Below are positions 7,407 to 17,680 of a DNA stretch of 64,000 nucleotides, piece by piece (within the stretch, counting starts at the first letter, position 1; every line of letters starts with the position of its first letter). The notes below the pieces were generated by a model. The model did no database searches. It was not told where the DNA came from and saw nothing but the letters and a program-made list of their open reading frames with translations. Source of the DNA: Lentilactobacillus rapi DSM 19907 = JCM 15042 (GTDB lineage: Bacteria; Bacillota; Bacilli; Lactobacillales; Lactobacillaceae); assembly GCF_001436255.1 (NCBI RefSeq), contig NZ_AZEI01000084.1, positions 1 through 64,000 on the forward strand, written 5' to 3'. The position numbers were made by a program, and so were the translations under genes.

Positions 7407-9218
7407 CTATTTGTCGGCTTTATAGTCGAGCGGCAAACTGTTCCAACGCTTCCGCAGATAAAATGCGGCCGCTTTTGGCTGGCGATCTCTGGTGAAAATC
7501 CCCTTTTTATTACCGTTTACCCGCATATTACCTTCAACGGTTTGGAAGTCTGCCAAATTCCAAGGTTGCTCCCCACGAATAAAGTCGTAGGAATCGAAAA
7601 CCCGGTTAAACATTTCCAACAATTCAATTTGATATTCTTCGCTCCACATAATCGATGGCAGTTTGTGCAGCCCCGGCTCGGTATCAGCGCCGTATTCTGA
7701 GAAGACGATTGGCTTATCAATGTCAGACTTTTGCCACTCGTCCAATTCAGCTCGCAAACCAGCTTCACCGTCAGAAATTTCATATCCCCACTTGTGGTAC
7801 CAGCCAGGATAGCGGTTGAGTAAGTAAAAGTCTGGGAATTTAAGACACTTGGACGTTTCAAACGTATCGTCTTCATTCAGGGTAAAGGTCCGCGGACGCT
7901 TTTCCGGGTCCAGATCAGCACTGTCATTGAACAATTTCGTGAAATATGGAACCGCAGAATCACTGGAGGTATCAGGTTCGTTACATAAGCTCCAGGCCAA
8001 GACACTTGGGTGATTTTTATCCCGTTTGATCATATCCTTCACTTGATCAATGTGTTTCTTGTATAAGTCATCAATCCAATCACCATCAAAGAACGACTGA
8101 TCCAGACCGCCAAGGAAGCTGGCAGCGGCCATTTTAAAGCCAACCGCCGGGACTTCATCGGTAATCAAAATTCCTTCACGATCCGCAAACTTGTAGGCTT
8201 GTTCATCATATGGATAGTGTGAACTTCTATAGGAGTTTGCGCCAATCCACTTCATCAAATTCAGATCACGGCGCTCAACGTTTAAGTCGAATGCCCGGCC
8301 AGCATAGATACTATCTTCATGACGACCGAAACCTTTTAAGTAAACTGGTTTGTGATTAACCAAAATCTGATGACCCTTAATTTCGATGGTTCGCAAACCG
8401 ATTTCATCGCTATACTCATCAACCACGGTGCCGCCCTGAACTAGTTTAATCTTAATTGTGTACAAGTAGGCATCGCGAACCTGCCAAAGGGTGGGGTTCT
8501 CAACCACCAAGTCGCCCTCTGCGCCGGTTGCAGTCGCCACAACGTGACCATCTTCATCAGCTAAGCTCACTTTGACGTCCGCATTCGAATCCGCTTCAAC
8601 ACTGTAATGAACCGTGGCCTGATCGTTACTGACTTCGTAAGTGGTCGAATAATCTTCAATATTTTCCTTAGGGATTGCGACCAAATGCACACTCCGGTTC
8701 AAACCAGAATAGTTGTAAAAATCAAAAAACGGTTTAGCCATCTTCTTGCCATTTTTCAAAGTAATCGTATCCCCGGCCGGCAGTGCATCCCGGTGGAGTT
8801 CATTATTAATTTTCACGGCAACCACATTGTCTTCACCCAGCTTAATGGCATCCGTGATATCAGCGGTAAATGGTAAAAAACCACCTTCATGAGACCGAAT
8901 TTCTTGACCATTCACAAAAATCTTTGCCCGGTGGGTCGCAGCGCCAAATCGAATACCGACCTTTTTGCCTTCAAAATAGTTTGGCACAAAGAATTTTTTC
9001 AGGTACCAAAAATCACCTGTATATTCACGAGCGTCTTTATCTGTAAAGAAATCATTGAAGCTGGCAGGAACCGGCATCTTGATTGGATCCTCCAAGCCAG
9101 TTGGCCACCCGTTTGCTTCGCCTTCAGATGCAGGGTCAAACTTGAAATCCCAGAGGCCATCCAACTTTTGATCCTCACGATATGCATTGGTAACAGGATA
9201 TAACAGATCTTTTTCCAT
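7407..9218 (-). CDS. Beta-glucuronidase, GH2 (uidA/gusA type)
   Basis: A 603-residue cytoplasmic GH2 enzyme that removes terminal beta-linked glucuronic acid. Three-domain layout: sugar-binding jelly roll (about 10-175), Ig-like domain (about 180-275) and TIM barrel (about 280-603). Catalytic acid/base Glu414 sits in WSLCNEPDT and nucleophile Glu508 in VFSEYGADT. The carboxylate-recognising N-x-K motif that marks glucuronidases is present in GNKKGIFTRDRQPK near residue 570. No signal peptide. I chose the ATG at 9218, nine bases after AAAGGA, over the upstream in-frame start. A cre-like box lies at 9256-9269. The neighbouring glycosidases suggest plant arabinogalactan-type glucuronate as substrate rather than drug glucuronides. 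Confidence 0.93.
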   Translation of the reverse strand: MEKDLLYPVTNAYREDQKLDGLWDFKFDPASEGEANGWPTGLEDPIKMPVPASFNDFFTDKDAREYTGDFWYLKKFFVPNYFEGKKVGIRFGAATHRAKIFVNGQEIRSHEGGFLPFTADITDAIKLGEDNVVAVKINNELHRDALPAGDTITLKNGKKMAKPFFDFYNYSGLNRSVHLVAIPKENIEDYSTTYEVSNDQATVHYSVEADSNADVKVSLADEDGHVVATATGAEGDLVVENPTLWQVRDAYLYTIKIKLVQGGTVVDEYSDEIGLRTIEIKGHQILVNHKPVYLKGFGRHEDSIYAGRAFDLNVERRDLNLMKWIGANSYRSSHYPYDEQAYKFADREGILITDEVPAVGFKMAAASFLGGLDQSFFDGDWIDDLYKKHIDQVKDMIKRDKNHPSVLAWSLCNEPDTSSDSAVPYFTKLFNDSADLDPEKRPRTFTLNEDDTFETSKCLKFPDFYLLNRYPGWYHKWGYEISDGEAGLRAELDEWQKSDIDKPIVFSEYGADTEPGLHKLPSIMWSEEYQIELLEMFNRVFDSYDFIRGEQPWNLADFQTVEGNMRVNGNKKGIFTRDRQPKAAAFYLRKRWNSLPLDYKADK

Positions 9219-9255
9219 TGTGATTGATCCTTTCATGATAACAAATTTAAGTTAA

Positions 9256-9269
9256 AGTAAACGCTTTCT
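9256..9269. promoter_or_regulatory. cre/LacI-type operator upstream of beta-glucuronidase
   Basis: AGTAAACGCTTTCT (minus strand AGAAAGCGTTTACT) matches the CcpA cre consensus except at the two ends. It also resembles the central-CG operators of LacI-family regulators, one of which is encoded at 10133-11128. Confidence 0.5.
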
Positions 9270-9491
9270 TTATTCAACAACTTAAGTTTACTATTTAATG
9301 GCCGATAGTCAACATATTTTAGTAAAATAAATCGCTAATTTACAAAAACTTTTGTGGTCAAAGAAACATCACACCGAAAATTAATTTGCGCAGCTATTGG
9401 CTGGATCACCGATTTGCTGGCTTATGTACTCACTATTTTGATGAGCTCGCAATTTAGTAAAATCCAACGATTAAGATAGTTGTTTAGGATC

Positions 9492-9528
9492 AAAAAAGGC
9501 ATCCACTTCAATTTCGAAGGGATGCGTC
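9492..9528 (-). terminator. Intrinsic terminator of the 41-codon ORF
   Basis: Minus strand: GCATCC and GGATGC arms separated by a TTCGAAATTGAA inner stem, followed by CTTTTTT. It lies just after the small ORF at 9546-9671. Confidence 0.7.
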
Positions 9529-9545
9529 ATTGATTGATCACACTA

Positions 9546-9671
9546 TTATTTTTCATCACGAGTAATAACCTGATTCCAAAATAGACGATTATCCAACTTA
9601 CCTTGCTTTGATACTAAACGGCCATTCTTTCGTTCGTTGACGCGAACTAAAATATTCTTAAGTGTTTTCAT
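9546..9671 (-). CDS. Small basic ORF, 41 residues, unknown function
   Basis: Encodes a 41-residue basic peptide, MKTLKNILVRVNERKNGR at its start and FWNQVITRDEK at its end, closed by TAA TAG. It has a strong Shine-Dalgarno (AGAGGAGG) before the ATG, a possible promoter (-35 TTAACG at 9751-9756, 18-bp spacer, -10 TATACT at 9727-9732) and a clear terminator downstream. There is no hydrophobic segment or signal peptide. I do not recognise a family. The complete expression unit makes a real small protein likely. Confidence 0.55.
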   Translation of the reverse strand: MKTLKNILVRVNERKNGRLVSKQGKLDNRLFWNQVITRDEK

Positions 9672-9856
9672 AATCAATTCCTCCTCTTTCAATTCTGTGA
9701 AACTTTTAATCTTTTCCTCAACTCTCAGTATAGTAGCCCTGAGTGGCCTTCGTTAAATAATTTGCTTAAAAACTTTTTCATGAAAAAAGCGGCCGGGACA
9801 TATATTAATTTTTCAATCGATGATCATTCACATAGATCCCCATAGCCACCTAGATA

Positions 9857-9975
9857 AAAGCTGCGCCAAACGGCTGATCCCGGCCATTTAACAAAAATGA
9901 CCAACTATTCCAAAATCAGGAATAATTGGTCATTTTCGTTAAATTCTGGGATCAAATCGCCTAATGTCCCAGTCT
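9857..9975. repeat. Family A hairpin repeat, copy 2
   Basis: Carries the same outer blocks as the copy at 4150-4262 (CGGCTGATCCCGGCCATTTA and TTCTGGGATCAAATCGCC). The inner stem is different in sequence but still pairs (AAAATGACCAA.. with ..TTGGTCATTTT), so pairing is kept while sequence changed. The rest of 9757-10132 shows no gene. Confidence 0.65.
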
Positions 9976-10132
9976 CTAATTTTTTATCAAGTTAGAAACT
10001 GCCTTTGAAAATGATTATCAATGCAGAGGATTAGAGCGGGTTCATTCATCAAAACGCGCTCGGGTTGTTACCGTTTGAGGTGACAGTCTAATTTAACTGG
10101 GATCTGCTAACCTAAGTTTCCTGACACCCAGT

Positions 10133-11137
<1,005 letters not shown>

Positions 11138-11238
11138 CTAATATTCATCATATTATTAATCCCCAAAAATTCATCCTTAATTTATTCGTCCACCAATACC
11201 GTTTTAGTTTACCACTTGTTCAACATCGAATAAACAAT

Positions 11239-11250
11239 TTAAACGTTTAA
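11239..11250. promoter_or_regulatory. Candidate LacI-family operator
   Basis: Perfect 12-bp palindrome TTAAACGTTTAA with central CG, about 110 bp before the LacI-family start codon. The shape is that of LacI/GalR operators, and the sequence resembles the boxes at 9256-9269 and 13258-13271. Confidence 0.45.
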
Positions 11251-11274
11251 TCTACTAAAATTTTACCAAAAACA

Positions 11275-11316
11275 AAAAGGCCGTTGCCTAAGTATTTCCT
11301 TTAGGTACAGCCTTTT
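11275..11316 (-). terminator. Intrinsic terminator of the DUF2264 gene
   Basis: Minus strand: AAAAGGCTGTACCTAAAG pairs with CTTAGGCAACGGCCTTTTT, ending in a T run, 28 bases after the DUF2264 stop codon. Confidence 0.65.
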
Positions 11317-11343
11317 GATGACAATAGTGTAATCGTTCACGAT

Positions 11344-13230
11344 CTAGAATTCCGTCAGAGTTGCGGTCACATCATGATGCTTAAACAAAATTGACAATTG
11401 ATTGCCCGTCAGTTTTACCTTAGGAATCACTAAGTTACCATCATCATCCAAGGACTCTAACTCTCGATCCCCCAAATAAAGAGAAATCAGAGTGTACTTG
11501 CCCGGCTTCAAGACTCCTGTCTGTAATGGAATCTTTGTCTTCGGGAAGTATAAATTTGTATTAGGTTCCGGAACCGATAATTCCGCAGTCAATTCTTTTG
11601 ACAGACCAACAATTCCAGTGATTCCGACCTCAGTTTTATAGAAGACGGCATTATCTGCGGTGCTTGGGATTTCTTTTTGATAATCCTTACCGTAATCAGG
11701 CGCTGCAAAGCTGCCTTCAGCTAAATGCAAGGTCCGTTTGGTATCAATTTGGTGAACCCGGACGTGCCAAGGCATTGCCGGCACAACGTAATTCTTAATT
11801 TCAACATCGTCCCAAGGTTTCCAATCAGAATAAACGTAATTATCATGAATTGCGTAATCTTCGTACTTGAAAGCCGTTCGCCACCAGTTGTCGCTTTCAG
11901 AAACAGCCAGCGTATTGTCATACGCCCCTTGCTTCAAAAGCGTCGTTCCCTTGGCGGTACTAAAGCCAAAGGTGGTTGAGTAAACGTACTTTTCGTACTT
12001 ATCTTCCCCATGAGCATGTTCATGAGAGTGCTGACCAGCCGTAAACGATTGGACCTCCAAGCCATTTTGGCTGTGAGCAATTAACATGCGAGGTTCTGGT
12101 TGTTTCTTGAGCGCTTCAAATTTAAAGTCGTCGCTTTCCTTAGTTGTCCAGAATGGATCATCGTCCGGTAAGGCGAAGAAGATAAACGTCTTCAACGCCC
12201 AATAAGCTGAGGCTGGCCCATTATAGCCTTCCGCAAAGTTCATATTTGGATAGGCATAACCAATTGGAATCAAACCATCACTTTGAAAAATATTTTGCTT
12301 AAACCACCAACGCAGGTTGTTCAGCAACAAGTGCTTGATATCACCTAAGCTATATCCGGCTGGCAAATCAACGTGGGCGTATGCATAGGCTGCCCAAAAG
12401 GCTGCTTGGGCGAACCGATAATCAAGGCTGCGGCCAAATGGCAGTGCCGCGCCATCCGCTGCAAACCAGTTGGCATAACTTGGAACAAAGGCTTTAGCTC
12501 GTTCTTTCAACAATTGGGATTGTTGATTATCGGTATCGGCCAAGCCAACCGTCAGGATCGTAAAGAACTGATAGGCAAATGGAATGTAGTTATCAATCTG
12601 GTTGACATAACCATCATACGACCAGCCGTGACCCAGGTATTGCTTATTGGTGATCGCATAGTCGGCATCAATTAACTCGGAATTATCCATATAGCCGGAA
12701 TCATCGATAAACTGGTTGACCATCGCCCGGAAGAATAACCAATTGGTCTTTGGGATTGTCTTATGGTTTACTTGATCCATCCATTTAACGATCGTCTTCT
12801 GCTTTGGCACGGAAAGGTTGTCCCAGAACGTTGCTTTGGTTTCGTATAAGAAAGCCGTCAAGGCACCCATTTCAACGAAAACCTGATCGTAGTCACCCAA
12901 GTCGCCGCCCCAATAGTCGGGGGAATCAGGATCAGTCCCGGCAATAATGCCTTGAGTGGTTAGTTCGTACCAATCTGGTTTTTCGTAAATCCGCTTCGGA
13001 TCACTAAAGAATGGACCCAGGCCCCAAAGCAACCGCATAAAGCCTTCCACTTCAGTCTTATCCTGAATATAAACGGCCCCGCTGTCACTCATCCGAAAAC
13101 GGCCTTTTCGTTTTTGCTGACTGAGGACTTCCATTGCAGGAGTTAAAATGTCAACCAATGCCGCCTTCACATCGGCTTTACTGCGCAATGGATTTTCTTT
13201 AATCTGTTCGTTAAATAATTTCCGTTTCAA
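11344..13230 (-). CDS. DUF2264-family protein, probable carbohydrate-active enzyme
   Basis: A 628-residue protein. Its start, NPLRSKADVKAALVDILTP (12-30), is the typical DUF2264 opening, followed by an alpha/alpha-barrel-like first half (motifs WGGDLGDYDQVFVEMG, WLFFRAMVNQF, YDGYVNQIDNYIPFAY, WFAADGAALPFGRSLDYRFAQ) and a beta-rich C-terminal part. As I recall, DUF2264 covers the CAZy family GH154, which includes beta-glucuronidases from arabinogalactan-degrading Bacteroides; I could not check this. No signal peptide, so cytoplasmic. The start is TTG, seven bases after GAGGTG. Location beside LacI, GH2 and GH39-like genes supports a role in trimming an imported uronic-acid-containing oligosaccharide. 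Confidence 0.75.
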   Translation of the reverse strand: MKRKLFNEQIKENPLRSKADVKAALVDILTPAMEVLSQQKRKGRFRMSDSGAVYIQDKTEVEGFMRLLWGLGPFFSDPKRIYEKPDWYELTTQGIIAGTDPDSPDYWGGDLGDYDQVFVEMGALTAFLYETKATFWDNLSVPKQKTIVKWMDQVNHKTIPKTNWLFFRAMVNQFIDDSGYMDNSELIDADYAITNKQYLGHGWSYDGYVNQIDNYIPFAYQFFTILTVGLADTDNQQSQLLKERAKAFVPSYANWFAADGAALPFGRSLDYRFAQAAFWAAYAYAHVDLPAGYSLGDIKHLLLNNLRWWFKQNIFQSDGLIPIGYAYPNMNFAEGYNGPASAYWALKTFIFFALPDDDPFWTTKESDDFKFEALKKQPEPRMLIAHSQNGLEVQSFTAGQHSHEHAHGEDKYEKYVYSTTFGFSTAKGTTLLKQGAYDNTLAVSESDNWWRTAFKYEDYAIHDNYVYSDWKPWDDVEIKNYVVPAMPWHVRVHQIDTKRTLHLAEGSFAAPDYGKDYQKEIPSTADNAVFYKTEVGITGIVGLSKELTAELSVPEPNTNLYFPKTKIPLQTGVLKPGKYTLISLYLGDRELESLDDDGNLVIPKVKLTGNQLSILFKHHDVTATLTEF

Positions 13231-13257
13231 CTAAAAACACCTCGTATTTCCATCTTC

Positions 13258-13271
13258 TGTAAGCGCTTTAA
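13258..13271. promoter_or_regulatory. cre-like box upstream of the DUF2264 gene
   Basis: TGTAAGCGCTTTAA matches the cre consensus at all but one fixed position and contains the self-complementary AAGCGCTT. It lies 28 bases upstream of the TTG start. Confidence 0.55.
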
Positions 13272-13330
13272 CGACTTTAGAATACATCCGTTTTTACTAA
13301 AACGCAAGGCTGTTTTACTTCTTTTTCCTA

Positions 13331-13450
13331 AAATAGATTGGGACGAACGGCGATTTGATCCCAGAATTTAAGCCAAAAAAATAATGCATTCCAAAACCAG
13401 AATGCATTACTTTTTTAGCTTAAATGGCGGGAATCAGCCGTTTGGCGCAT
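13331..13450. repeat. Family A hairpin repeat, copy 3 (inverted)
   Basis: Opposite orientation to copies 1 and 2: CGATTTGATCCCAGAATTTAA first, GGCGGGAATCAGCCGTTTGG last, with inner stem AATGCATTcc / AATGCATTAC. It lies downstream of the MFS gene at 13566-14753. Bases 13451-13565 hold no gene that I can support. Confidence 0.65.
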
Positions 13451-13565
13451 GTTTTGTCAATATAAGAACACAAGCCAAGTGGCATCTATCAACACTTTGC
13501 CAACTAATCTTAGATTGTTTTGAAGATCATCACAGGTCAGCTAACAGAAAAAATCTCTTAGATCA

Positions 13566-14753
13566 TTAGATTGTCTGTCTTGAAATTCTTGGCCTATTAT
13601 TAGCCAATATCTTGGCCAACTCAACGATGCATACAACTGTCGCAATGATACCAGCCGTAAAGAACAGGCTGTGATCAGTTCCGCCCACGTTAATCAGCTT
13701 ACTAACATATGGACAGAGAAAGTTAGCAGAATTGGTGCTGACCATCAATATCGTCGTTGCGTCATTGCTATATTTTTGAGGCACAAATGACAGTCCCTTC
13801 GAAAAAATGAATGGAATGAAGAGACCAAAGCTGAAGCCTACACCAAAGGCACCGATGAGACAGGTCAAAGACGACCCGGCAGCACTAATTGCGAAAACAC
13901 TCACGGCTTCAATGAAAATTGAAAGTAGCAAAGTAAACTGCTTTGAAACGGCATAAACCAGCCCATAAATCGAACCACCGATTATTGTCCCAATTGATAA
14001 AATAACAACGGCACTGGATCCGACGGCCAAGGAACCAAAATTATTATTTAGTATATATGAAGGAAGTTTCACATTAACCGTCATATAAAAGACCATGACA
14101 ATGAATAACACAATCCAGTAATAACCAAACTGGAACTTAGAAGTTAGGGATACTTTTGTGTCAACTTTCTGGGTATCCTGAATATTTTCATCATCAAATT
14201 TGATTTCGGGAACAAATATTAGATACAGCAAGAACAAGGGAATACTAATCAGATAAAAGCCAAATGTCATTTTCCAATTTGCGAACATCAAAATGAGTCC
14301 TACTACTAATGCGCCCCCAGCAGCCCCAAGACCCTGAAAGGTATTCTGGAATCCAAGCAGTCTTTCCCGCTTTTGGCCGCTGTATAGACGATCAATCAAA
14401 CTAATACAAAGAGCGTTGAATAAGCCAATGCCGACTCCCATCAAAGCCCGCCCAATCAATAGAAAACTAATGTTTGGCGCCGCCATCGAGATAATTGCTC
14501 CTAAAGCAGTTAACCCTGTTCCAGCAAGAACAATCTTCTTGGTACCAATTTTTTTGATAATGAAACTACTAATCACGATAAATACTGCCATCGTAAACGA
14601 TGGGATTGTCACCGATAATTCTGCCGTCTCTGCAGAAACGCCAGTAAATTGTTTCATTAATCCCGGAATCGTTGCGGCAGTTGCCCCCGTCGACATCGGT
14701 AGTAATGATAATGCCAAAATGGAAAAAGCCACCATTTCAGGCCTTGTTTTCAT
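13566..14753 (-). CDS. MFS transporter
   Basis: A major facilitator protein of about 395 residues with about 12 membrane segments and a charged central loop (about residues 165-190, EIKFDDENIQDTQKVDTK). Start chosen at the ATG at 14753, nine bases after GGAGG; the upstream in-frame start would add 30 hydrophilic residues and has no RBS. The motif GIGLFNALCISLIDRLYSGQKRERLLG resembles MFS drug/solute antiporters. The substrate is not readable. Being placed inside the glycosidase island, it may import or export a sugar, but a general efflux role is equally possible. Confidence 0.75.
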   Translation of the reverse strand: MKTRPEMVAFSILALSLLPMSTGATAATIPGLMKQFTGVSAETAELSVTIPSFTMAVFIVISSFIIKKIGTKKIVLAGTGLTALGAIISMAAPNISFLLIGRALMGVGIGLFNALCISLIDRLYSGQKRERLLGFQNTFQGLGAAGGALVVGLILMFANWKMTFGFYLISIPLFLLYLIFVPEIKFDDENIQDTQKVDTKVSLTSKFQFGYYWIVLFIVMVFYMTVNVKLPSYILNNNFGSLAVGSSAVVILSIGTIIGGSIYGLVYAVSKQFTLLLSIFIEAVSVFAISAAGSSLTCLIGAFGVGFSFGLFIPFIFSKGLSFVPQKYSNDATTILMVSTNSANFLCPYVSKLINVGGTDHSLFFTAGIIATVVCIVELAKILANNRPRISRQTI

Positions 14754-14916
14754 AATTAATTGCCTCCAAATCAAATCCCACAGCCAATCGGATCGCTCCG
14801 ATAGTTCCTCATAATCACTAGTATTATAGGGCATAATAGCCATAAGTGATATAGGAAGATGAGATTTTTTTTGATAATGAAAACGATATTATGCTTTCAT
14901 TAATGATGTAAGCGAA

Positions 14917-15000
14917 AACAAGCAGTGCCTCCAAAAACCAAGATGCACTGCTTGTTTTATTTAAAGTTTGGAATCAAATCACTTCTTGTCACAGTCTCCC
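14917..15000. repeat. Family A repeat, partial copy 4
   Basis: Only the inner stem (AAGCAGTGCCTCC.. / ..GATGCACTGCTT) and the right outer block (TTTGGAATCAAATCAC) remain. The remaining bases of 14754-15082 hold no gene that I can support. Confidence 0.5.
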
Positions 15001-15082
15001 ATAAGTCGTCGTCAAAACGAGATGACTTTGATAATCAAATTCTATGGTACTCGATTTATACTGTCATTTTTTACAATGAGGT

Positions 15083-17482
15083 TCATGGTCGTACCAGTGA
15101 AGTCAATTTTTTATTACCACTGATATAATGACCATTTGTTAGTTGAAAACGAGTTGTTGAGCCGTGTTTAACCAACTTTTGAGTTTTCACCAGCTGGCCC
15201 AATTTGAGATGCTTTACTTGAGACTTCTTGGAAAGATTAGCATCCCTGTATTCATACAGGCCATGCTTGTTAATCACGTACAACTTACTATGATTACCTT
15301 GCCAGTATAGTGGACCGACGTACTTGGAGCTGGCAGTGATGTAATTGCCATTACTCAACTTATAGCGCGTAACGCCGTTATTAGATTTGGCTTTACCAAT
15401 CACCGTGAAAGTTGGTGCTGTGGTACGACTCTTCACAACAACTTTTTTGACACGATTGTTCTTGATAAAGTTGACGCTCTTATATTGATAGAAGCTCTTT
15501 TTGGCATATATCTTAAAGTTCCTGAAAGCCTTCGCATGATTATTTGTGTGAGTGGTTGGCTGTTCAATCGTCGAGCTGCTGGAACTTGAAACTACCGCAG
15601 AGGATGCGGTGCTCGAAGAACTAGCATTGGCATTACCATTATTGCCAGAATTATCCGGGTTAACGGGAGTTGGCGTTGGGTTAGGATTTACAGGGGTAAA
15701 TTGAACGTAGTCGAGTTCGGCAGAGCTTGTCCCTTTCATAAGGGTTAACGTATTTTCACCCTTATTTAATGAAACATTCCCATATTGAAGCACCTTTCTC
15801 GTGCCATCCACATTTGGTACCGCGTTTGTCCAGCCCGTCGTATATGGAAAGACGGCATCCTTTAGAGGAGCATTATTCAGTGTCACCTTATCAGAAGCAT
15901 TTTGTTTATCCTTGTTACCATTTGCATAGCCGATTTCTAATTGATATTGACCAGCAGAAAGTGCATTTGCTTTGAAAGTGACACCACTTTGATCACTATC
16001 GATTGTGCCAACAAATTTATCTCCTGATGCATAACTCCCCTGATAAACTTTAGCAGTTCCAGAAAGGGTGCTATTTTCTGCTTCTACTCGAATTGGATCA
16101 CTTGCTTGGGGTTGTGTGTACTGTAACTGAGAAGTCGTTGAACTGCTATCAGACGGAGTTACTACTAACTGATAACCATTTGCGGCCTTTAAATCCTTTA
16201 CAGGGACCGAAGCACTCCCATTTTTGACTGGAACAGTTCCTGTCACAATTGTCTTAGGATTAGTAACGGCAGTATCAACCCCATTCCAAGGGGTTTCTTT
16301 TACTTGAACGGTTGCTGATTTAGCAAATTTGGAAGTATCCAAGTTATTGATATTCACTGTTGCATCACCCGTAGTACCGCCAAAGATCACTGAGGTTTGG
16401 CCCTTGTCGCTAGTTGTATTTGCGACACTGGCTAAATCACCGTTTGTATCAAATGTACTCGTCTTGTCAATTTGTCCCGACATATCGCCATACCACTTGT
16501 ACAGCCAATAACCACCGTTTGGTTTCTGCTGGTCCGTTAACAAGTTATCCATTCGCCCGTAGTTGTACCAAAATGCGATACATGAGCTATCAAGTTCAGA
16601 AACATTTTCAAAGTTTTGAATATAATGAACCATCAAACCAGGAACACCTGTCTGTTGAGGGGCACTGTATTCGTTGATGCTTACCGGGAGATGCTGAATT
16701 CCCAGACTATCTTCGATTGCATCTAATTGTTTAACATGATCAGGGAATGAGGCAGCAGTTCCATCCTCTAATTCGTGCCAACAAATAACATCAGGCAAGG
16801 TCTTATTCTTTTTTGCGTTGGTCAAGAATCCGGTAATCCAATTTTTGTCCCAATGTTCAATACTTGGTCCGACAATTCTGGCACTTGGATCAATCTTTTT
16901 AACTTCGTTGTATGTGGCATTCCACATTTCGTAATATTGGTCCATCGTTTTGCCACTATTACCAACGAAGGTCCAGTTTGGCTCATTCCAAAGCTCATAA
17001 CCATAAATATCGTTAGCATAACCCGATGATTTGGCCTTTTGCACCATTTCATCGACACTGGCTAACCAGCTAGCCTTGTCCTTTTCAAAACCGGCATTTG
17101 TTGTGTAATTATATGGGAAATTTTTAAAATGATCCGGTAATCTAATAATTATCTTGCTGCCAACCTTTCTAGACAGCGATGCGACATTCATAAAGTCACC
17201 AGCTGGTGGCAAACCATTGGGACTTTGTTGGCCACCCGGAGGAGCCTGCGTAAATACTTTCGGTTTAATCCCTGAAAGTAGGTCGGTGCTTGGCGTATTG
17301 CCATCTGACATTGCATATAAGCCACCGGAAGCAACATGAGTTGTTGATTGGCGAACAGCCGTTGTCGTGTCAACGTTAATTTGCTGGGTATCTGCCTTGG
17401 AAACGATACCTGAAAACCCGGCCGTCGCAACACCAATAGCAGCTGCAGCCAGCAATGTCACAATTTGTCTACCTTTGTTCAT
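15083..17482 (-). CDS. Secreted, wall-attached clan GH-A glycosidase (GH39-like) with CBM35-like and C-terminal wall modules
   Basis: A 799-residue extracellular enzyme. Order: signal peptide (1-30, cleavage near SKA-DT); TIM barrel (about 50-350) with acid/base Glu167 in YELWNEPNW and nucleophile Glu271 in SINEYS; beta domain (350-455); CBM35-like module (462-598, RVEAENSTL to LDYVQFTP); Pro/Asn/Ser linker (600-648); and a C-terminal DUF5776/SLAP-like wall module (650-799, two YITASSKYV / YISGNKKL repeats). The WNEP and NEY glutamates fit clan GH-A. The barrel resembles GH39 but the family is not certain. GH39 enzymes of bifidobacteria release arabinose-containing disaccharides from gum arabic-type arabinogalactan, which would fit the GH127 and GH2 neighbours. 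Cre-like box at 17583-17597. Confidence 0.8.
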   Translation of the reverse strand: MNKGRQIVTLLAAAAIGVATAGFSGIVSKADTQQINVDTTTAVRQSTTHVASGGLYAMSDGNTPSTDLLSGIKPKVFTQAPPGGQQSPNGLPPAGDFMNVASLSRKVGSKIIIRLPDHFKNFPYNYTTNAGFEKDKASWLASVDEMVQKAKSSGYANDIYGYELWNEPNWTFVGNSGKTMDQYYEMWNATYNEVKKIDPSARIVGPSIEHWDKNWITGFLTNAKKNKTLPDVICWHELEDGTAASFPDHVKQLDAIEDSLGIQHLPVSINEYSAPQQTGVPGLMVHYIQNFENVSELDSSCIAFWYNYGRMDNLLTDQQKPNGGYWLYKWYGDMSGQIDKTSTFDTNGDLASVANTTSDKGQTSVIFGGTTGDATVNINNLDTSKFAKSATVQVKETPWNGVDTAVTNPKTIVTGTVPVKNGSASVPVKDLKAANGYQLVVTPSDSSSTTSQLQYTQPQASDPIRVEAENSTLSGTAKVYQGSYASGDKFVGTIDSDQSGVTFKANALSAGQYQLEIGYANGNKDKQNASDKVTLNNAPLKDAVFPYTTGWTNAVPNVDGTRKVLQYGNVSLNKGENTLTLMKGTSSAELDYVQFTPVNPNPTPTPVNPDNSGNNGNANASSSSTASSAVVSSSSSSTIEQPTTHTNNHAKAFRNFKIYAKKSFYQYKSVNFIKNNRVKKVVVKSRTTAPTFTVIGKAKSNNGVTRYKLSNGNYITASSKYVGPLYWQGNHSKLYVINKHGLYEYRDANLSKKSQVKHLKLGQLVKTQKLVKHGSTTRFQLTNGHYISGNKKLTSLVRP

Positions 17483-17582
17483 ATGTGTAACCCTCTTTAC
17501 TAATTAGTTTTCAACCTCAATGTTTGTTGATTTCAAAATTTCTGATGCCTACCGTAACAAAGTACGTACCTCAATTCGCAAG

Positions 17583-17597
17583 AGTAAGCGATTGCAT
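17583..17597. promoter_or_regulatory. cre-like box upstream of the secreted glycosidase
   Basis: Minus strand ATGCAATCGCTTACT fits the consensus WTGNAANCGNWNNCA at 14 of 15 positions, about 100 bases before the start codon. Confidence 0.5.
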
Positions 17598-17609
17598 TTC
17601 CAAACAAAA

Positions 17610-17650
17610 GGGGAATCACCAAAAAGACGTATCTTTTCAGTGATTCCCCC
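17610..17650 (-). terminator. Terminator of the symporter-GH127 unit
   Basis: Minus strand GGGGGAATCACTGAAAAGA pairs with TTTTTGGTGATTCCCC and runs into TTTT. It lies 30 bases after the GH127 stop and separates that operon from the secreted glycosidase gene. Confidence 0.75.
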
Positions 17651-17680
17651 GAACCAAATTATTCAGTTAATCAATCTCGA

